A stretch of 64,000 nt of DNA from JAGVSZ01 sp963716855 (GCA_963716855.1 CAVQUV010000019.1:496001-560000); one strand, 5' to 3'; counted from the first letter of the stretch, positions 48,114 through 57,834 are shown. The notes: generated from the sequence alone by a model not told the origin. Numbers and translations: made by a program.

Positions 48114-48160
48114 AACGGAACAGTAGGAGAGGTACGACGATACAGCTCGAATGCTTAGGC

Positions 48161-48358
48161 GTGACGCAGCCGATGCAGCTCGGGCCGATTCAGATCCGCC
48201 TGAAGTTCGGGAACCAAGCGTACCGCGTGGCCAAGGTCAATCGAGGGGAGAACGCGGGAGACGTCGCAAGAAAGCTGCGCGAGCTGGCGCGCGCGGTTCT
48301 CGGATTAGAGGCGGTCCGAAGGAAGCGCACTCCCTACGCCGTAGAATTCCCTATATGA
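48161..48358 (+). CDS. Possible small protein, 65 aa
   Basis: Unrecognised ORF divergent from the nuclease start. The middle (QIRLKFGNQAYRVAKVNRGE, then DVARKLRELARAVLGLE) looks like a strand followed by an amphipathic helix, and the ORF spans non-repetitive DNA. GTG start, or ATG four codons on. Could be accidental. Confidence 0.3.
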   Translation: MTQPMQLGPIQIRLKFGNQAYRVAKVNRGENAGDVARKLRELARAVLGLEAVRRKRTPYAVEFPI

Positions 48359-48517
48359 GCCAAGCCCGCCAACATCACTTTGTCTCACAAGATCAGGCGG
48401 TCGAATCAGGCGCCTGACCTTGCGAGCATCCTGCACCCCCTAGATCACTTGGCGCGCCCGGCCGGACGTAGGCGGGCACTGGACTCAGACGGTCGTGATC
48501 TGAGAAACCTGACTACC

Positions 48518-51069
48518 TCACTTTGCCTCTGGCCCTCGTTCCTGTCGCTGACGACGCTCAATGGTGTCCTTCATCCCTTCAAAGAAACCCTTCTCATAGC
48601 CCCCCATCATTTTGAAGGCCTTCGCGCGAACCGAGGGGTCTTGCGATTCTGGATCGAGATGCGCTCGGACAAGGGCATCATTCATCTCCTCGGCAATTCG
48701 CTCCACGACGCTTGGCATCTCCATAGCTAGTGCCTCGTCGTACTTTTCGAGCCCTAGCGCGATCAGATAAGCTCTAAGCGCCTCGGTCTTCTGGGAGACT
48801 CTCGCGCCCCAGATGAGACCAGTCAGTCCTCGCGTCTCTCGTGGCAGGCCGATAAGGAGATCGATCATTTGAGTTAAGCCGACATGGCTCACCATATTTT
48901 CACCGAGTTGCGAGTAAGCGCTGTTCCGCACAGCCTCGCGCAAGCCCTTATCAGCAGTGACCAAGATCACTCGCCTTCCGGCTGCGCGATCCTTGGCCAA
49001 CCCAGACAACTGATATGCGTCGTGCTCAATGAGCCACATCTCCTTGCCACTAGCCAATCCGGCCGAATATGCTTTTTGAAGTGCCAGCGAAATCCCGGGA
49101 TACTCCGAACCCAGAAGATCTCTTTCTGGCACAACAGCAATTCCCTTTTGCTTCAGCCATTGGGACAGTTCCATCTCATTCGTGTAGGGAACGTATCGCT
49201 GCAGGAACTCCGAAAACGTAAGCGTGGGCTCCCTTAGGTTCAAGTTGGAGTACGCACCCACAAAAACATTCACGTTGGTCGCCCCGTGATACAAGGCCTC
49301 CCTCCTTACCGCCTCCAAGAAGCCAGGGCCCTCTTCCTCTACGAAGCGAAGGGCGAGACGCTTATGACTCACGATCTCATTGAGGAAGCCGCGAGAGGCG
49401 AGCAATTGAAGACCGACTGCGGCTCGAGCTGCCGCCTCTCGTAACCGATCAATGGTCGCGCTATAGATCGAATTGAACGGATGACCCGGGGTCAACGCCG
49501 GCATCAGCACATTCGCATCCAAGTAAATCCGCTCCGGAAGTACGGTAGCGTGGAACAAGATCGTTCGGGGACTCTGGACCGCCAGTTCTAAAGCGAAACT
49601 AACCCGCCCCAATTCGGAAAGGACGGTTGCCTCCTCCTCAGACGGATGAGTCAGGATGCTTTCGCAGACCCGTTGCAGGCGGTCTATCTCAGCCGACGAG
49701 AGAAGGACGCATGCGCCGTGAAGAGCCTTAGCAATGTCGACCTCCTCCGGAGTTCGCTTGGCAGCGAACGCCGCGCCAAGATCCCATCCGCGCTGAAGCA
49801 CTAGCTCCTTGAAGAATGTCTGCAAGGAATTTTCGACGTCTCTCGTGGTGTGCCACCCTTCCTGGACCACTGCACGATTGCGCGCGCTTTGTACCAACAC
49901 TGCAATGGATTCATCAAACCCCCTCTGCGATGACTTCTCGCCGATCCAGACGACGGTTTTCTCCCTTCCCTCCTTGTGGAGCCGGCACATATTCTCGGAT
50001 CGTAACGTCGCGACGCCCTTATCCACCAACGCCTTGGCGTCGCCTCTACTAATAGCGAGCTCCTCGTGCAAAGAATCCACCAGCGTTCGAATCCGAACTC
50101 CTTTCGGAAGATGCCTCTGCAATAATTCGGCGACCATCCCCTCAACAATCACCTCACGAAGCGGAGTTAGGTGCACACCTAAGCGCGCCCGGGAATAACA
50201 GGCCGCAAGGAACCGTCGCGCTGTAGCGAACGGGGCCACAGTATTGCCACCGGCGATTGGCTCGGCTGGTAGCGAGCGCGTCGTGTACCCGTCGATGCTT
50301 TCCCACATCGCGCGATGATCGTCGTCCGGCGCGTAGAACACCGGATCGATGTTCAGCCTACGTAGTCTCTCGAGAAACTCATGCGCTATGCCCTCGGGCA
50401 AGAAGGCTACGTGACGTCCTGGAGGTGCTGCACCGTAGTCTCGGTTTAGTTGATCAAGAACGCTTCGTATCGCGGGGTCATAGAACGAGAAACCAAGGAA
50501 GAGTACGTTCTGACGGGTGAAGATGTAAGACAAGAGGTCTCGATAGGCTCGATCCTCTAAGAGGCGCTCGAATTGTGAGCTAGTCAATACGATCGATCTC
50601 GGAGCCTCCACGGAGCCGTGTATTCGCGCGATATACGTGCCCTTCTGCCAAATAGCTTCGGAGAATGATTGATCTCCATACCGATAATCCATGACTGACC
50701 GATTGCGCGAGACGGCTGTCACTAGGCTACGATCGAAGTTGGTCGTTAGGTATGCACGAAACGGAAGAGAAGCTAATCCGAGAAGTGGCTGAGGATCGAA
50801 CTTGCTCAACTCTTCCGTGAGATATCGGTGTTTGTCTCCCGCAAGAATCTGATCGGAGAGGAAGAAATATTCCGCCGCAGCAGGTAGATTTCCTTGTCGA
50901 ATCTTCTCACCCATTTGTGCAGCCGTAAGCGGATCCTTTGCCCTCACGTGCTCCATTAATCGGGCCAGTAGTTTGCCCCACGATGGCAGACCGGCGCGGG
51001 TCGCGACGCCGGCCCCTGCAAATAGCACTGGTTCCTGCGCCTCTTGAAAGAATCGTGCGAGAACACTAG
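48518..51069 (-). pseudogene. SIR2-PIN fusion protein (candidate defence gene), 5' end removed by IS5
   Basis: Large multidomain protein, 854 aa when reconstructed. Numbering is for that form. An N-terminal SIR2 domain (about 15-250) has FAGAGVATRAGLPSWG (NAD loop), YLTTNFDRSL (catalytic Asn region, 113-117) and ARIHGS (catalytic His 155). A middle region (about 280-500) is helical, with a winged-helix-like part, and unrecognised. A PIN-type ribonuclease domain (about 518-745) has RIYLDANVLM (Asp 522), Glu 569, EHDAYQL (Asp 688) and VTADKGL (Asp 711). The tail is helical and charged. SIR2 domains in defence systems degrade NAD; PIN domains cut RNA. Start lost to the IS; the first five codons are at 52421-52433. 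An internal GTG at 51028 could give an 18-residue shorter product. Confidence 0.85.
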
Positions 51070-52416
51070 CAGGCTGTTGAAAAACGCCGTTGCATTATCG
51101 AACAAATGCTCTTGAGCGCTGTCGCAGTGATGTCTGTGATTTGAGCGAGCATACGACGATGCGCGGCGCTGACAGGATGCAAGAGCGGTTGTTCACGATG
51201 GCGCGGCTGGAGGACTTCGTTCCGGCGGATCATCCGCTGCGTCCGATCCAGCGCATGGTGAACGAGGCGCTGAAGCGTCTGAGTGGCCTGTTCAACGAGA
51301 TGTACGCCGATCACGGGCGCGCGTCGATCGCTCCGGAGAAGCTCATCCGGGCGCTGCTGCTGCAGGTGCTGTACTCGGTCAGAAGCGAACGGCTGCTGGT
51401 TGAGCAACTGCACTACAACCTGCTGTTCCGGTGGTTCGTGGGGCTGGCGATCGACGATGCGGTGTGGGACCACTCGAGCTTCTCGAAGAACCGCGATCGG
51501 CTGCTCGATCACGCGGTGATCGAGGCGTTCTTCGCTGAGGTGATGGCGCTGGCCGAGAAGGCTGGGTTGCTCAGCGACGAGCACTTCTCGGTCGATGGCA
51601 CGCTGATCAAGGCTTGGGCGAGCCACAAGAGCTTCCAGCCCAAGGACGAGCCGCCCGCCGACGGCGGTGCAGGACGCAATGCCGAGGCCAACTGGCACGG
51701 CAAACCGCGCAGCAACGACACCCACGAATCGACCACCGATCCGGAGGCGCGGCTCTACAGGAAGAGCAGTACCGCCGAGGCGATCCTGTGCTACCAAGGC
51801 CACGTCCTGATGGAGAACGGCAACGGCCTGATCGTTAACGCTCGGGCGAGTGTGGCCAGTGGGTTCGCCGAGTGTGAGAACGCCCTGGCGATGCTCGCCG
51901 AGCTGCCCGGGACGAAGCCCAGAACCGTCGGCGCCGACAAGGCTTACGACACGGCCGAATTCGTCGCTACAGCGCGCAACATCGAGGTCACCGCGCATGT
52001 GGCGCAGCGCCTCGGTAGGCGCGGCGGTTCGGCGATCGACGGGCGCACCACTCGACATCCGGGCTACGAGGCAAGCCAATGCATTCGCAAGCGCGTCGAA
52101 GAAGCGTTTGGTTGGGCGAAGAGCATCGGACGCGTTCGTCAAACAGTGTTCCGCGGCCTGGAGCGGGTCAACATGCAGTTCTTGCTCACGATGACAGCGA
52201 ACAACCTGGTGCGAATGCGAGGGTTGCTGGCGGGAGCAACGTAGTGAACGCGACAACAGGCAGTCGATGCGTGACGAGGTCCATGAACAGCGAACCAAAC
52301 GGACGACGAAGGCGCAACGAGGCAGAACCGAAGGACGACGCCCTCCGCTGCCAACCCTGCGCGATCCCCATTCGGAGCGATTCATTGACCGTGTCGCTGC
52401 CTATTTCAACAGCCTG
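51070..52416 (+). mobile_element. IS5-family insertion sequence
   Basis: A 1347-bp element with terminal inverted repeats starting CAGGCTGTTGAAA (left) and ending TTTCAACAGCCTG (right). It is flanked by CTAG on both sides (51066-51069 and 52417-52420), the 4-bp YTAR-type target duplication typical of the IS5 group. It holds a single transposase gene. It sits after the fifth codon of the SIR2-PIN gene, in the opposite orientation. Confidence 0.95.
51159..52244 (+). CDS. IS5-family transposase
   Basis: 361-aa DDE transposase with the N-terminal DUF772-type domain (RMQERLFTMARLEDFVPADH, then LRPIQRMVNEAL) and the catalytic core: FSVDGTLIKAWASHKSF (Asp), VGADKAYDT (Asp) and RKRVEEAFGWAKSIG (Glu). 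The frame is open from a TTG at 51090; the ATG at 51159 gives the expected N-terminus. The gene looks intact, so the element may still be active. Confidence 0.93.
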   Translation: MRGADRMQERLFTMARLEDFVPADHPLRPIQRMVNEALKRLSGLFNEMYADHGRASIAPEKLIRALLLQVLYSVRSERLLVEQLHYNLLFRWFVGLAIDDAVWDHSSFSKNRDRLLDHAVIEAFFAEVMALAEKAGLLSDEHFSVDGTLIKAWASHKSFQPKDEPPADGGAGRNAEANWHGKPRSNDTHESTTDPEARLYRKSSTAEAILCYQGHVLMENGNGLIVNARASVASGFAECENALAMLAELPGTKPRTVGADKAYDTAEFVATARNIEVTAHVAQRLGRRGGSAIDGRTTRHPGYEASQCIRKRVEEAFGWAKSIGRVRQTVFRGLERVNMQFLLTMTANNLVRMRGLLAGAT

Positions 52417-52433
52417 CTAGAGACGCTAGACAT
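52417..52433 (-). pseudogene. SIR2-PIN gene, 5' end
   Basis: The ATG at 52431-52433 begins MSSVS and runs into the CTAG duplication. Joining 52421 to 51069 restores one frame reading MSSVSSVLARFFQEAQEPV into the SIR2 NAD loop, with no other change needed. Confidence 0.85.
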
Positions 52434-52453
52434 GTCGATTTCGGTAAAGGAAG

Positions 52454-52484
52454 GAAACGGTGTCGTTTCTAGAACGATATCGTT
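52454..52484. promoter_or_regulatory. Two operator-like palindromes upstream of the SIR2-PIN gene
   Basis: GAAACG-GTGT-CGTTTC (52454-52469) is followed, centre to centre 17 bp away, by the perfect palindrome AACGATATCGTT (52473-52484), which is the same pattern less one A and with core ATAT. They lie 21-51 bases before the original ATG, within the expected promoter, and look like tandem sites for a dimeric repressor. Confidence 0.55.
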
Positions 52485-52559
52485 TCACAGGTTTAGGACG
52501 CGCTGGATCGGGTGAGGATGTTCCCGCGTAGGTAATACGGAGGCTCACGGAAACATGAG

Positions 52560-53765
52560 TCAGGTAGCGGTAGCCTTGGGGTCCGGTAACTGGTACTCAG
52601 AAAGATCAATCTTCGGCTGACCCTTCTTCCTGACCAAGGTCCATTTCCCGTTCTCCAGATAGATTTGGACGTGCCAGTAGGCGCGCGTTTCTTTGGTCGT
52701 CATGTTCATCCCCGCCAGCCAGGACGTGAACTTCGCGATTGGAATCAGAAGCACCAACTTGGGGGAGCCGCAACCAAACGCCGAGTAGCCGCCGTTTACT
52801 GCCTCCAAGGCTTCCTTCTGATGCGGGTGAAATGCGAACCAGTATGCTCGGTGCGTTCCCTCGTCGTACTCCCGGGACGCAGTGCAAACGACCCGGGTCT
52901 TCTCGTCCGGGGAGGAGAAAAGCGCTCGCGTACGCTTGAGTAGCGGGATACCGAGGTGATCGGATACCCGTTTGGCAACCAGGTCATTGAACGCAACGGG
53001 GGTGAACTTCGGCCCCTCCTTCTGGGCCGGAGAACGCTCGGGCGCGGCTTCCGCTTCCTCGGGAAGTTCCTCCGTCTTCTTGGCATCCTCGGCCGTCGAG
53101 AAGACTAGTTCGACGATCTCATCGAGCTTGGTGAACTCCCGCGGTATGAGAAGCTCGTATACGCGTCGCAGGGCGTCCGGATCGTCGACGGACTCTTTTA
53201 TTTGCATGAGGCGCAGCAGGCCATCGACACTTATCAAGCGCATGTCCCATGCGTACGGTGATCCTCGGATCTGAGCCTCGAGGTCGCCCGTGTCCTTACG
53301 CCCGACGACAACGAGAATTGAAGACGCCTCCTCTGTCGCGGCCCCTTCGCGAAGAAGCTCTTTGCGGTACTGGGCAACGACGTTCAGATCGATCCGGTAC
53401 GCGTCCGTGGTCTTAACCTCGACGATGATCTTGTGCTTGTTTGGAAGGTCCCAAAGCCCATCATTGCCGATTGCGCCCGCCCTCCCGCGATACCGTCCAT
53501 AAGTGACCTCGAAACCGAGGCGACGGCCGACTTCGTTGATGATGTCCTGAAGCACGAGCCCGCTGTCCGGGAAAGAGTCCGTCAGACACTCGTTGGCGTA
53601 GCGCACTAGCTGGAGCGATGGAACCTCCGCTAGGAGCGCACGGAACTCCTGAGATGTGGTGCTTCCGTCTGTGAGCTTGCCGTCACCGGCGATCGCGATG
53701 ATCTGCTTCACGGTCTTGTCGTGAAGCAACTCTGGCGAAGCCTTCCAGAGAGTTAGGACGCTCAA
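52560..53765 (-). CDS. Predicted PD-(D/E)XK nuclease-domain protein
   Basis: Protein of 401 aa, probably a restriction-like endonuclease. The core is at about residues 70-170: a helix with LVLQDIINEVGRRLGFEV, then GNDGLWDLP (Asp 102/106), KIIVEVKTTDAY (Glu 116, Lys 118), and SSILVVVGRKDTGDLEAQI. This spacing matches D-E-x-K active sites. A Glu/Ala/Pro-rich linker (about 228-250) joins a C-terminal domain (about 255-390) with no known match. TTG start with AAGGGG seven bases upstream. It lies 126 bases before the SIR2-PIN gene on the same strand, and the two may form a defence operon. No methylase is nearby. Confidence 0.7.
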   Translation of the reverse strand: MSVLTLWKASPELLHDKTVKQIIAIAGDGKLTDGSTTSQEFRALLAEVPSLQLVRYANECLTDSFPDSGLVLQDIINEVGRRLGFEVTYGRYRGRAGAIGNDGLWDLPNKHKIIVEVKTTDAYRIDLNVVAQYRKELLREGAATEEASSILVVVGRKDTGDLEAQIRGSPYAWDMRLISVDGLLRLMQIKESVDDPDALRRVYELLIPREFTKLDEIVELVFSTAEDAKKTEELPEEAEAAPERSPAQKEGPKFTPVAFNDLVAKRVSDHLGIPLLKRTRALFSSPDEKTRVVCTASREYDEGTHRAYWFAFHPHQKEALEAVNGGYSAFGCGSPKLVLLIPIAKFTSWLAGMNMTTKETRAYWHVQIYLENGKWTLVRKKGQPKIDLSEYQLPDPKATAT

Positions 53766-54211
53766 CGGTTTCCCCTTTTATTTCAGAATTATAGGGGGTG
53801 CGCCGTTCTTCGGAGGCCACAAATCCACAAAGGGAACCGGCCCCAGCGCCGCGCGTTCGACCAGTACGTCCAACTGCTTTGTTGTTGGGTACCCACGCCC
53901 TACACGCGTCGGCGGCCAGTTACAGGCTAACGGGGCGAGAAGCCCGACGCTTGGACGTGGATCGAAGCATGCAAGCGCTAAGAACCGCTCGGCGCTCGAG
54001 TCAACCCGATGCCCGCTCGGACCACAAAGTGCGAACTCTTCGCACGCACTGCACATATCCCAGCTTACAACGAGTATCCAGCCGGCTGTTGAGCGAAGCT
54101 AACCGCAATCCCTGCCCCCCAACTACAAATCGTGCACGGCGCGTAGCGCCCTTTGATGCTCTCGTGCTGATCGGTCCCCGCAGAGACGAGACGCGCCGAC
54201 GCGCGCCCTGC
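53766..54211. other. Gene-poor stretch
   Basis: A 92-aa minus-strand ORF ends 12 bases before the nuclease start but has no recognisable domain and a composition like non-coding DNA. Nothing else supportable was seen. Confidence 0.4.
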
Positions 54212-54637
54212 TCAAACCGACGTCAACCCCTCCCGCACCGCGTACTTCGTCAGCGCCGCAACGGAGTGCAGCCTCACCGTGCGCATGATATTCCGCCGAT
54301 GCACCGCGACGGTCGCGACCGTGATGCCCAGACGCTCGGTGATGCAGGGCGAGCGATTCCCCTCGGTGATCAGCCTGAGCACTTCGCGCTCCACCGCCCC
54401 CAAGCGCGGCGCCGGTGCACGCGCGCGCGTACGCCTCGCCGCTCCACCGCGGACTGTAGCCAGGCGCGCGTCCACAGCTCCACGCGGCGGCGCACCGGCT
54501 CGTCGTCGTGCCTCCGCGCGAGTCATGAAAGCGAGAGGTTGGGGGATCCACTGAAGAGAAGTGAGAGCGCGCGGGGCGCAATAGCAATCGCGCCGGCGAA
54601 ATTCGCCGCCGTTCGCCGCGTACAAGTCCACCCCCAT
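54212..54637 (-). pseudogene. Remnant of a LuxR-type regulator (HTH domain)
   Basis: The last 64 residues of this frame (RLGAVEREVLRLITEGNRSP, then RLGITVATVAVHRRNIMRTV and ALTKYAVREGL) match the C-terminal HTH of LuxR/NarL response regulators. The conserved T-x-R-E-R-E-V-L is degraded to GAVEREVL and KEIA to CITE. The upstream sequence in this frame is low-complexity Arg/Ala and not a receiver domain, so the N-terminal part is lost or frameshifted. Confidence 0.6.
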
Positions 54638-54763
54638 TGACCGAGGTCAAGATCGCCGCACCGCGAACGGCAGAGAGTTGCTCGAGAAGCATCGATCGAC
54701 TCGAACAATTGAAAAAGGAACCTCCTTCCTCTGCCAGATTGACCTGAGATCAAAGGACGAGAA

Positions 54764-55213
54764 ATGAAACATTCAACGATAGGGCTGGCCCTCATCGGCG
54801 TCTTCTTCGTTTCGAGTTCCGCGCTCGCGCAGTCGAAGCCGCCGGCGATGATCGATTTCGGTGCACTCGAGTACAAGTCCAGTTGCGCCACATGCCATGG
54901 ACTCAACGCCAAAGGTGACGGCCCGCTGCGTCCGTACCTGGTCAAGGCGCCGTCGGATCTGACCACCCTTGCCAAGCGCAACGGGGGAGTATTCCCCGTA
55001 CAACGGACAACGGAGGTCATCGACGGCAGGACCCAGACTGAGATCGCTGGGCATGGTTCGCGCGAGATGCCGGCGTGGGGCGCGCGGTACTCCGCCGAGG
55101 CGCCTTACTACTATCTTGGAGGCGCACTCCCGGGTCCGTACGAGACGGACGCGTTCGTCCGTACCCGGATCGCGGCGCTGATCGACTATCTGAATCGCAT
55201 GCAGGGGAAGTAA
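54764..55213 (+). CDS. Periplasmic c-type cytochrome, monohaem
   Basis: 149-aa protein with a Sec signal peptide (MKHSTIGLALIGVFFVSSSA, cleavage after ALA). One haem site CATCH is at residues 43-47, and the axial Met is probably in REMPAWGARY. The layout matches small class I cytochromes that accept electrons in the periplasm. It stands alone in a gene-poor region, with a purine-rich GGACGAGAA before the ATG. Its partner oxidoreductase is not in the window. Confidence 0.88.
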   Translation: MKHSTIGLALIGVFFVSSSALAQSKPPAMIDFGALEYKSSCATCHGLNAKGDGPLRPYLVKAPSDLTTLAKRNGGVFPVQRTTEVIDGRTQTEIAGHGSREMPAWGARYSAEAPYYYLGGALPGPYETDAFVRTRIAALIDYLNRMQGK

Positions 55214-55331
55214 CGAGGGCCACGCGTTGCGTGGCGGGAGTCTGCGGCCCCGCTGAATAAGGGTGGGCCCCGGATACTCCGGCACGAAACTTCGGTCGCA
55301 AGCCCTGCTTGCCCGGCGAGTGGAGCGATGC

Positions 55332-55991
55332 ATGAGCCCTGCGTTCGCGAGGGACCGCAAGATCGCGCTCGTCATGGTCAGCGCTGTCCTTCTTACGTTC
55401 ACGGCTTTCTCCGCCGTCGCGGCAACCGACGAGGCGATCTGCAGACTGGCTGTGAACTGGTTCGACGAGGATGGGCTGCACTATTGGACGCCCGACAAGA
55501 ACGAGCGCCTGGTCCGGATCGTGCGCGATCTCGGGGCGAGCCAGCTTCCTGCCGACGGCATTCTCATCTGCTCAGGAGAGGGGTGGTACGGCCGCACGCT
55601 GTACCTGTTGAGGTATTTCAACGCGGAGACGTTACGCGAAGAGCGACGCGGTCTCGCCATGCACCTCGCATTCTTCCGCGAGGCACCGGATGACATTGTC
55701 CGGCTCGCCGTGCAGCATGAACTCGGGCACTTAGCGCGTCAGCTTGACAATCAAGCTTGCGTGGATCCCTACGATGACGAGATTGCGAGGCGCTGCGAGC
55801 AGGAAGCAGATGATGCGGCCGCCGTAATCGTGGGGCCCTGCGCAGTCGCACGTCTACTCGCGTGGCTGGTCGGCTACTTCGAGCGGCACAATGTCTCGAT
55901 CTACACCGGCGCGCTCACTCCCCGAATCGCAAGGCAGATGGGAGCAGGCAACTGTCTGGTGTCGGGCGCCTCGAACCCGATACGCCAATAG
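55332..55991 (+). CDS. Exported HExxH metalloprotein, unknown family
   Basis: 219-aa protein with a hydrophobic signal or anchor at about residues 12-32 (IALVMVSAVLLTFTAFSAVA). It has AVQHELGHLARQLD (HExxH zinc motif, about 137-141) and, about 32 residues on, CEQEADDAAAVIV, where ExxxD fits the third ligand of gluzincin-like proteases. Three to five cysteines in the exported part may form disulfides. Start at the ATG inside CGATGCATGAG, about ten bases after TGGAG. Not assigned to a named family; peptidase activity is inferred from the motif. Confidence 0.65.
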   Translation: MSPAFARDRKIALVMVSAVLLTFTAFSAVAATDEAICRLAVNWFDEDGLHYWTPDKNERLVRIVRDLGASQLPADGILICSGEGWYGRTLYLLRYFNAETLREERRGLAMHLAFFREAPDDIVRLAVQHELGHLARQLDNQACVDPYDDEIARRCEQEADDAAAVIVGPCAVARLLAWLVGYFERHNVSIYTGALTPRIARQMGAGNCLVSGASNPIRQ

Positions 55992-56844
55992 TGTCGAAGC
56001 TGAAGCGCACCAGTAGACGAGTCTGCGCCCGTCGTAAGAGGCGGCGCCAACCGAAGCCAGCCTCCTTTTGCCTTTCGTCGCGCATTAGAGAACCACTAGC
56101 CGCCCTCTGACGAGTAGAGATTGGCCGGTTGGCGCGCTTCCAAGCAGACACGAGTCCAGAAGGGAGAATGGATCGCGACCGTCTGCTTTCGTGCGCGGCC
56201 GCGACCGACCGCTCCTGGCCCGAGAGCGGTCTTCCCCTCCCCCGCGGGCGACGGACTAGTAGTCCGCTGAGAGACGGATCACTTTTCAGCCGGTCGAATG
56301 ACTGAGTTCGACCCAAAGCCGGCATCGGCGATTTTCTGGTCGATTGACTGGTGTACCTTGCAAGGTGCCGCTTACTGAGTCCGTCGTCAAAATCTGAATT
56401 CGTCGAAACCAGCCATCCGCGGATTTCTACCGGCGATGTGGACAAGATTCCTCCGAACGGCCGCTCTCAAAAATGCGGGCGCGCGCTCACGACCCCTTGC
56501 TGCCTGTCGCGCTCTAGGGAAGCGGACCTTCGTCGACTTCGCTGACCGGCCAAGAGCTGTCGTTCTTCCAAATCGCTGATAGCTGCCGTTCAAGCCTCGC
56601 ATCCTTGGGCAGCTAGCTGCACTCTCGACTTACTGTCCCAAAGAAAGAAAAGCGATAGAGGCGACTGGAGGCTTGCGTGTAACGACAGGCTTGCCGCTGC
56701 TACTAGTCTTGAGAGCCGCCTCCCCCAAGCCAATGTTCGTCGAGGAGATCCGTGAGGCGTTCGCACGGAAATGAAGCTCCGCCGAGAAATCAGCCGACGG
56801 GCCCTCCATTCACTTTGAGGCGGACGACGTTGGCGGAGGGCAGC
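55992..56844. other. Gene-poor stretch with a palindromic relic
   Basis: No convincing gene in 850 bases on either strand. A perfect 7-bp inverted repeat GACCGCT/AGCGGTC with an 11-base loop is at 56207-56231, in a sequence resembling the GACCGCT-TCTGGCC-AGCGGTC relics scattered in proteobacterial intergenic DNA. Similar degraded text recurs near 59790-59840. Confidence 0.4.
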
Positions 56845-57130
56845 TCATGCTCCACGCTGACGGACTCCCAGCGTGAGCGCAGCGGGGTCGAAGGTGATGT
56901 CGACCCAACCGTACACGTCGGCAGGAGCGGCCAGGAGAACGTTTACTGCGAATTCGCTGCCGGGAGCGACAAGCGGCGGCGCGAACAGGATCACTGACGG
57001 ACGGTCGGTGGTCGCTTCGATCAGCGGGTTCAACGGAATCCCGCAAGTACAGCCGATACCGCGGATCGGCAGGGACGTTCGAGAAATGCGAGACGCCGCG
57101 CTCGTCGACGAAATGGTGGACCTCATTCAT
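56845..57130 (-). pseudogene. Remnant with DUF4124-like start and cohesin-like end
   Basis: From 57130 one frame reads MNEVHHFVDERGVSHFSNVP then ADPRYRLYLRD, the DUF4124-type segment seen at the start of exported proteins. In the next frame (57010-56845) PSVILFAPPLVAPGSEFAVN and DVYGWVDITFDPAALTL resemble a cohesin-like beta-sandwich. A frameshift near 57000 separates them and neither end is complete. Confidence 0.5.
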
Positions 57131-57249
57131 GGGCTCCGATCGGCCGCCGACGCCAGCGCGAAAGATAGAGCGCGCGGCAACGCGAGTTTGCCGACGTGGC
57201 CTCACGGTAAACCCCTGCATCCCCCCGAAAAGCGGCTGCCCCCTGCCCG

Positions 57250-57834
57250 TTATTGTGGGCCAGGTTGAAGTCCTGGCGCGCGAACACACCAGATGGACTG
57301 GGTGGCGTTATCGCTGACAGGAACCCCGTTGAGCGCCACCATGAAGGTACCAAATAAACGATTAGTCCATCCAACCCAGAGATGGACTTCTGTTCCCACC
57401 TGCTGGTTAGTGGTCCAGAAACGGACATCATCACCTGCGGGAATGTCCGTGAACGGGTGCCCGGATGGGAGTGCTGGGGCCGCGGTGGCGGACACGTCCA
57501 TTAGACTTCCCAGTTCTTGGACGGTAGGCAGCCGCCAACCCCACGGTTACCCGTCCTTACACCAGTACACGAGGCAGTAAGCAAATTGCCACCGCTGGGG
57601 AAGATTGAGGCCTGGTGATCGCTGCCAAACCAACCCCGTTTCCCTATCGAGCACGGCCTCGCTGTTCATGTTGCTCAGAACGATAAACCGCGTGTTCGAC
57701 GGCAATGTCTGGTCCCAGGACGGCGTGGCGTAGTACGGGCCGGGGGCTGTCGTCTGCGCGTGAGCAGGTGTGACGGCGAACGTCGCCAATCCCAATCCGA
57801 TCAGAGCGAGTGTGCGTGACAGTGCGCGTTTCAT
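57250..57834 (-). pseudogene. DUF1566 (Lcl-type) exported protein, copy 1, in-frame stop
   Basis: Starts with a clean signal peptide (MKRALSRTLALIGLGLATFA...AHAQ), then SNTRFIVLSNMNSEAVLDRE and TGLVWQRSP, the DUF1566 opening. A TAA at 57547-57549 interrupts the frame; beyond it the same frame continues PWGWRLPTVQELGSLMDVSA and ends SIWCVRAPG, the expected close. A single base change therefore broke the gene. Function of DUF1566 proteins is mostly unknown; many are surface proteins. Copy 2 lies 83 bases upstream. Confidence 0.8.

Noticed and set aside
53778..54056. 92-aa minus-strand ORF ending 12 bases before the nuclease start
   Set aside because: The spacing is operon-like, but there is no ribosome site, no domain and a composition rich in Pro, Cys and Trp. 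It could be the end of a lost gene; evidence is too thin to list.
55915..56445. 176-aa minus-strand ORF downstream of the metalloprotein
   Set aside because: It partly overlaps the end of the plus-strand metalloprotein gene, lacks motifs and is Arg/Ser-rich.
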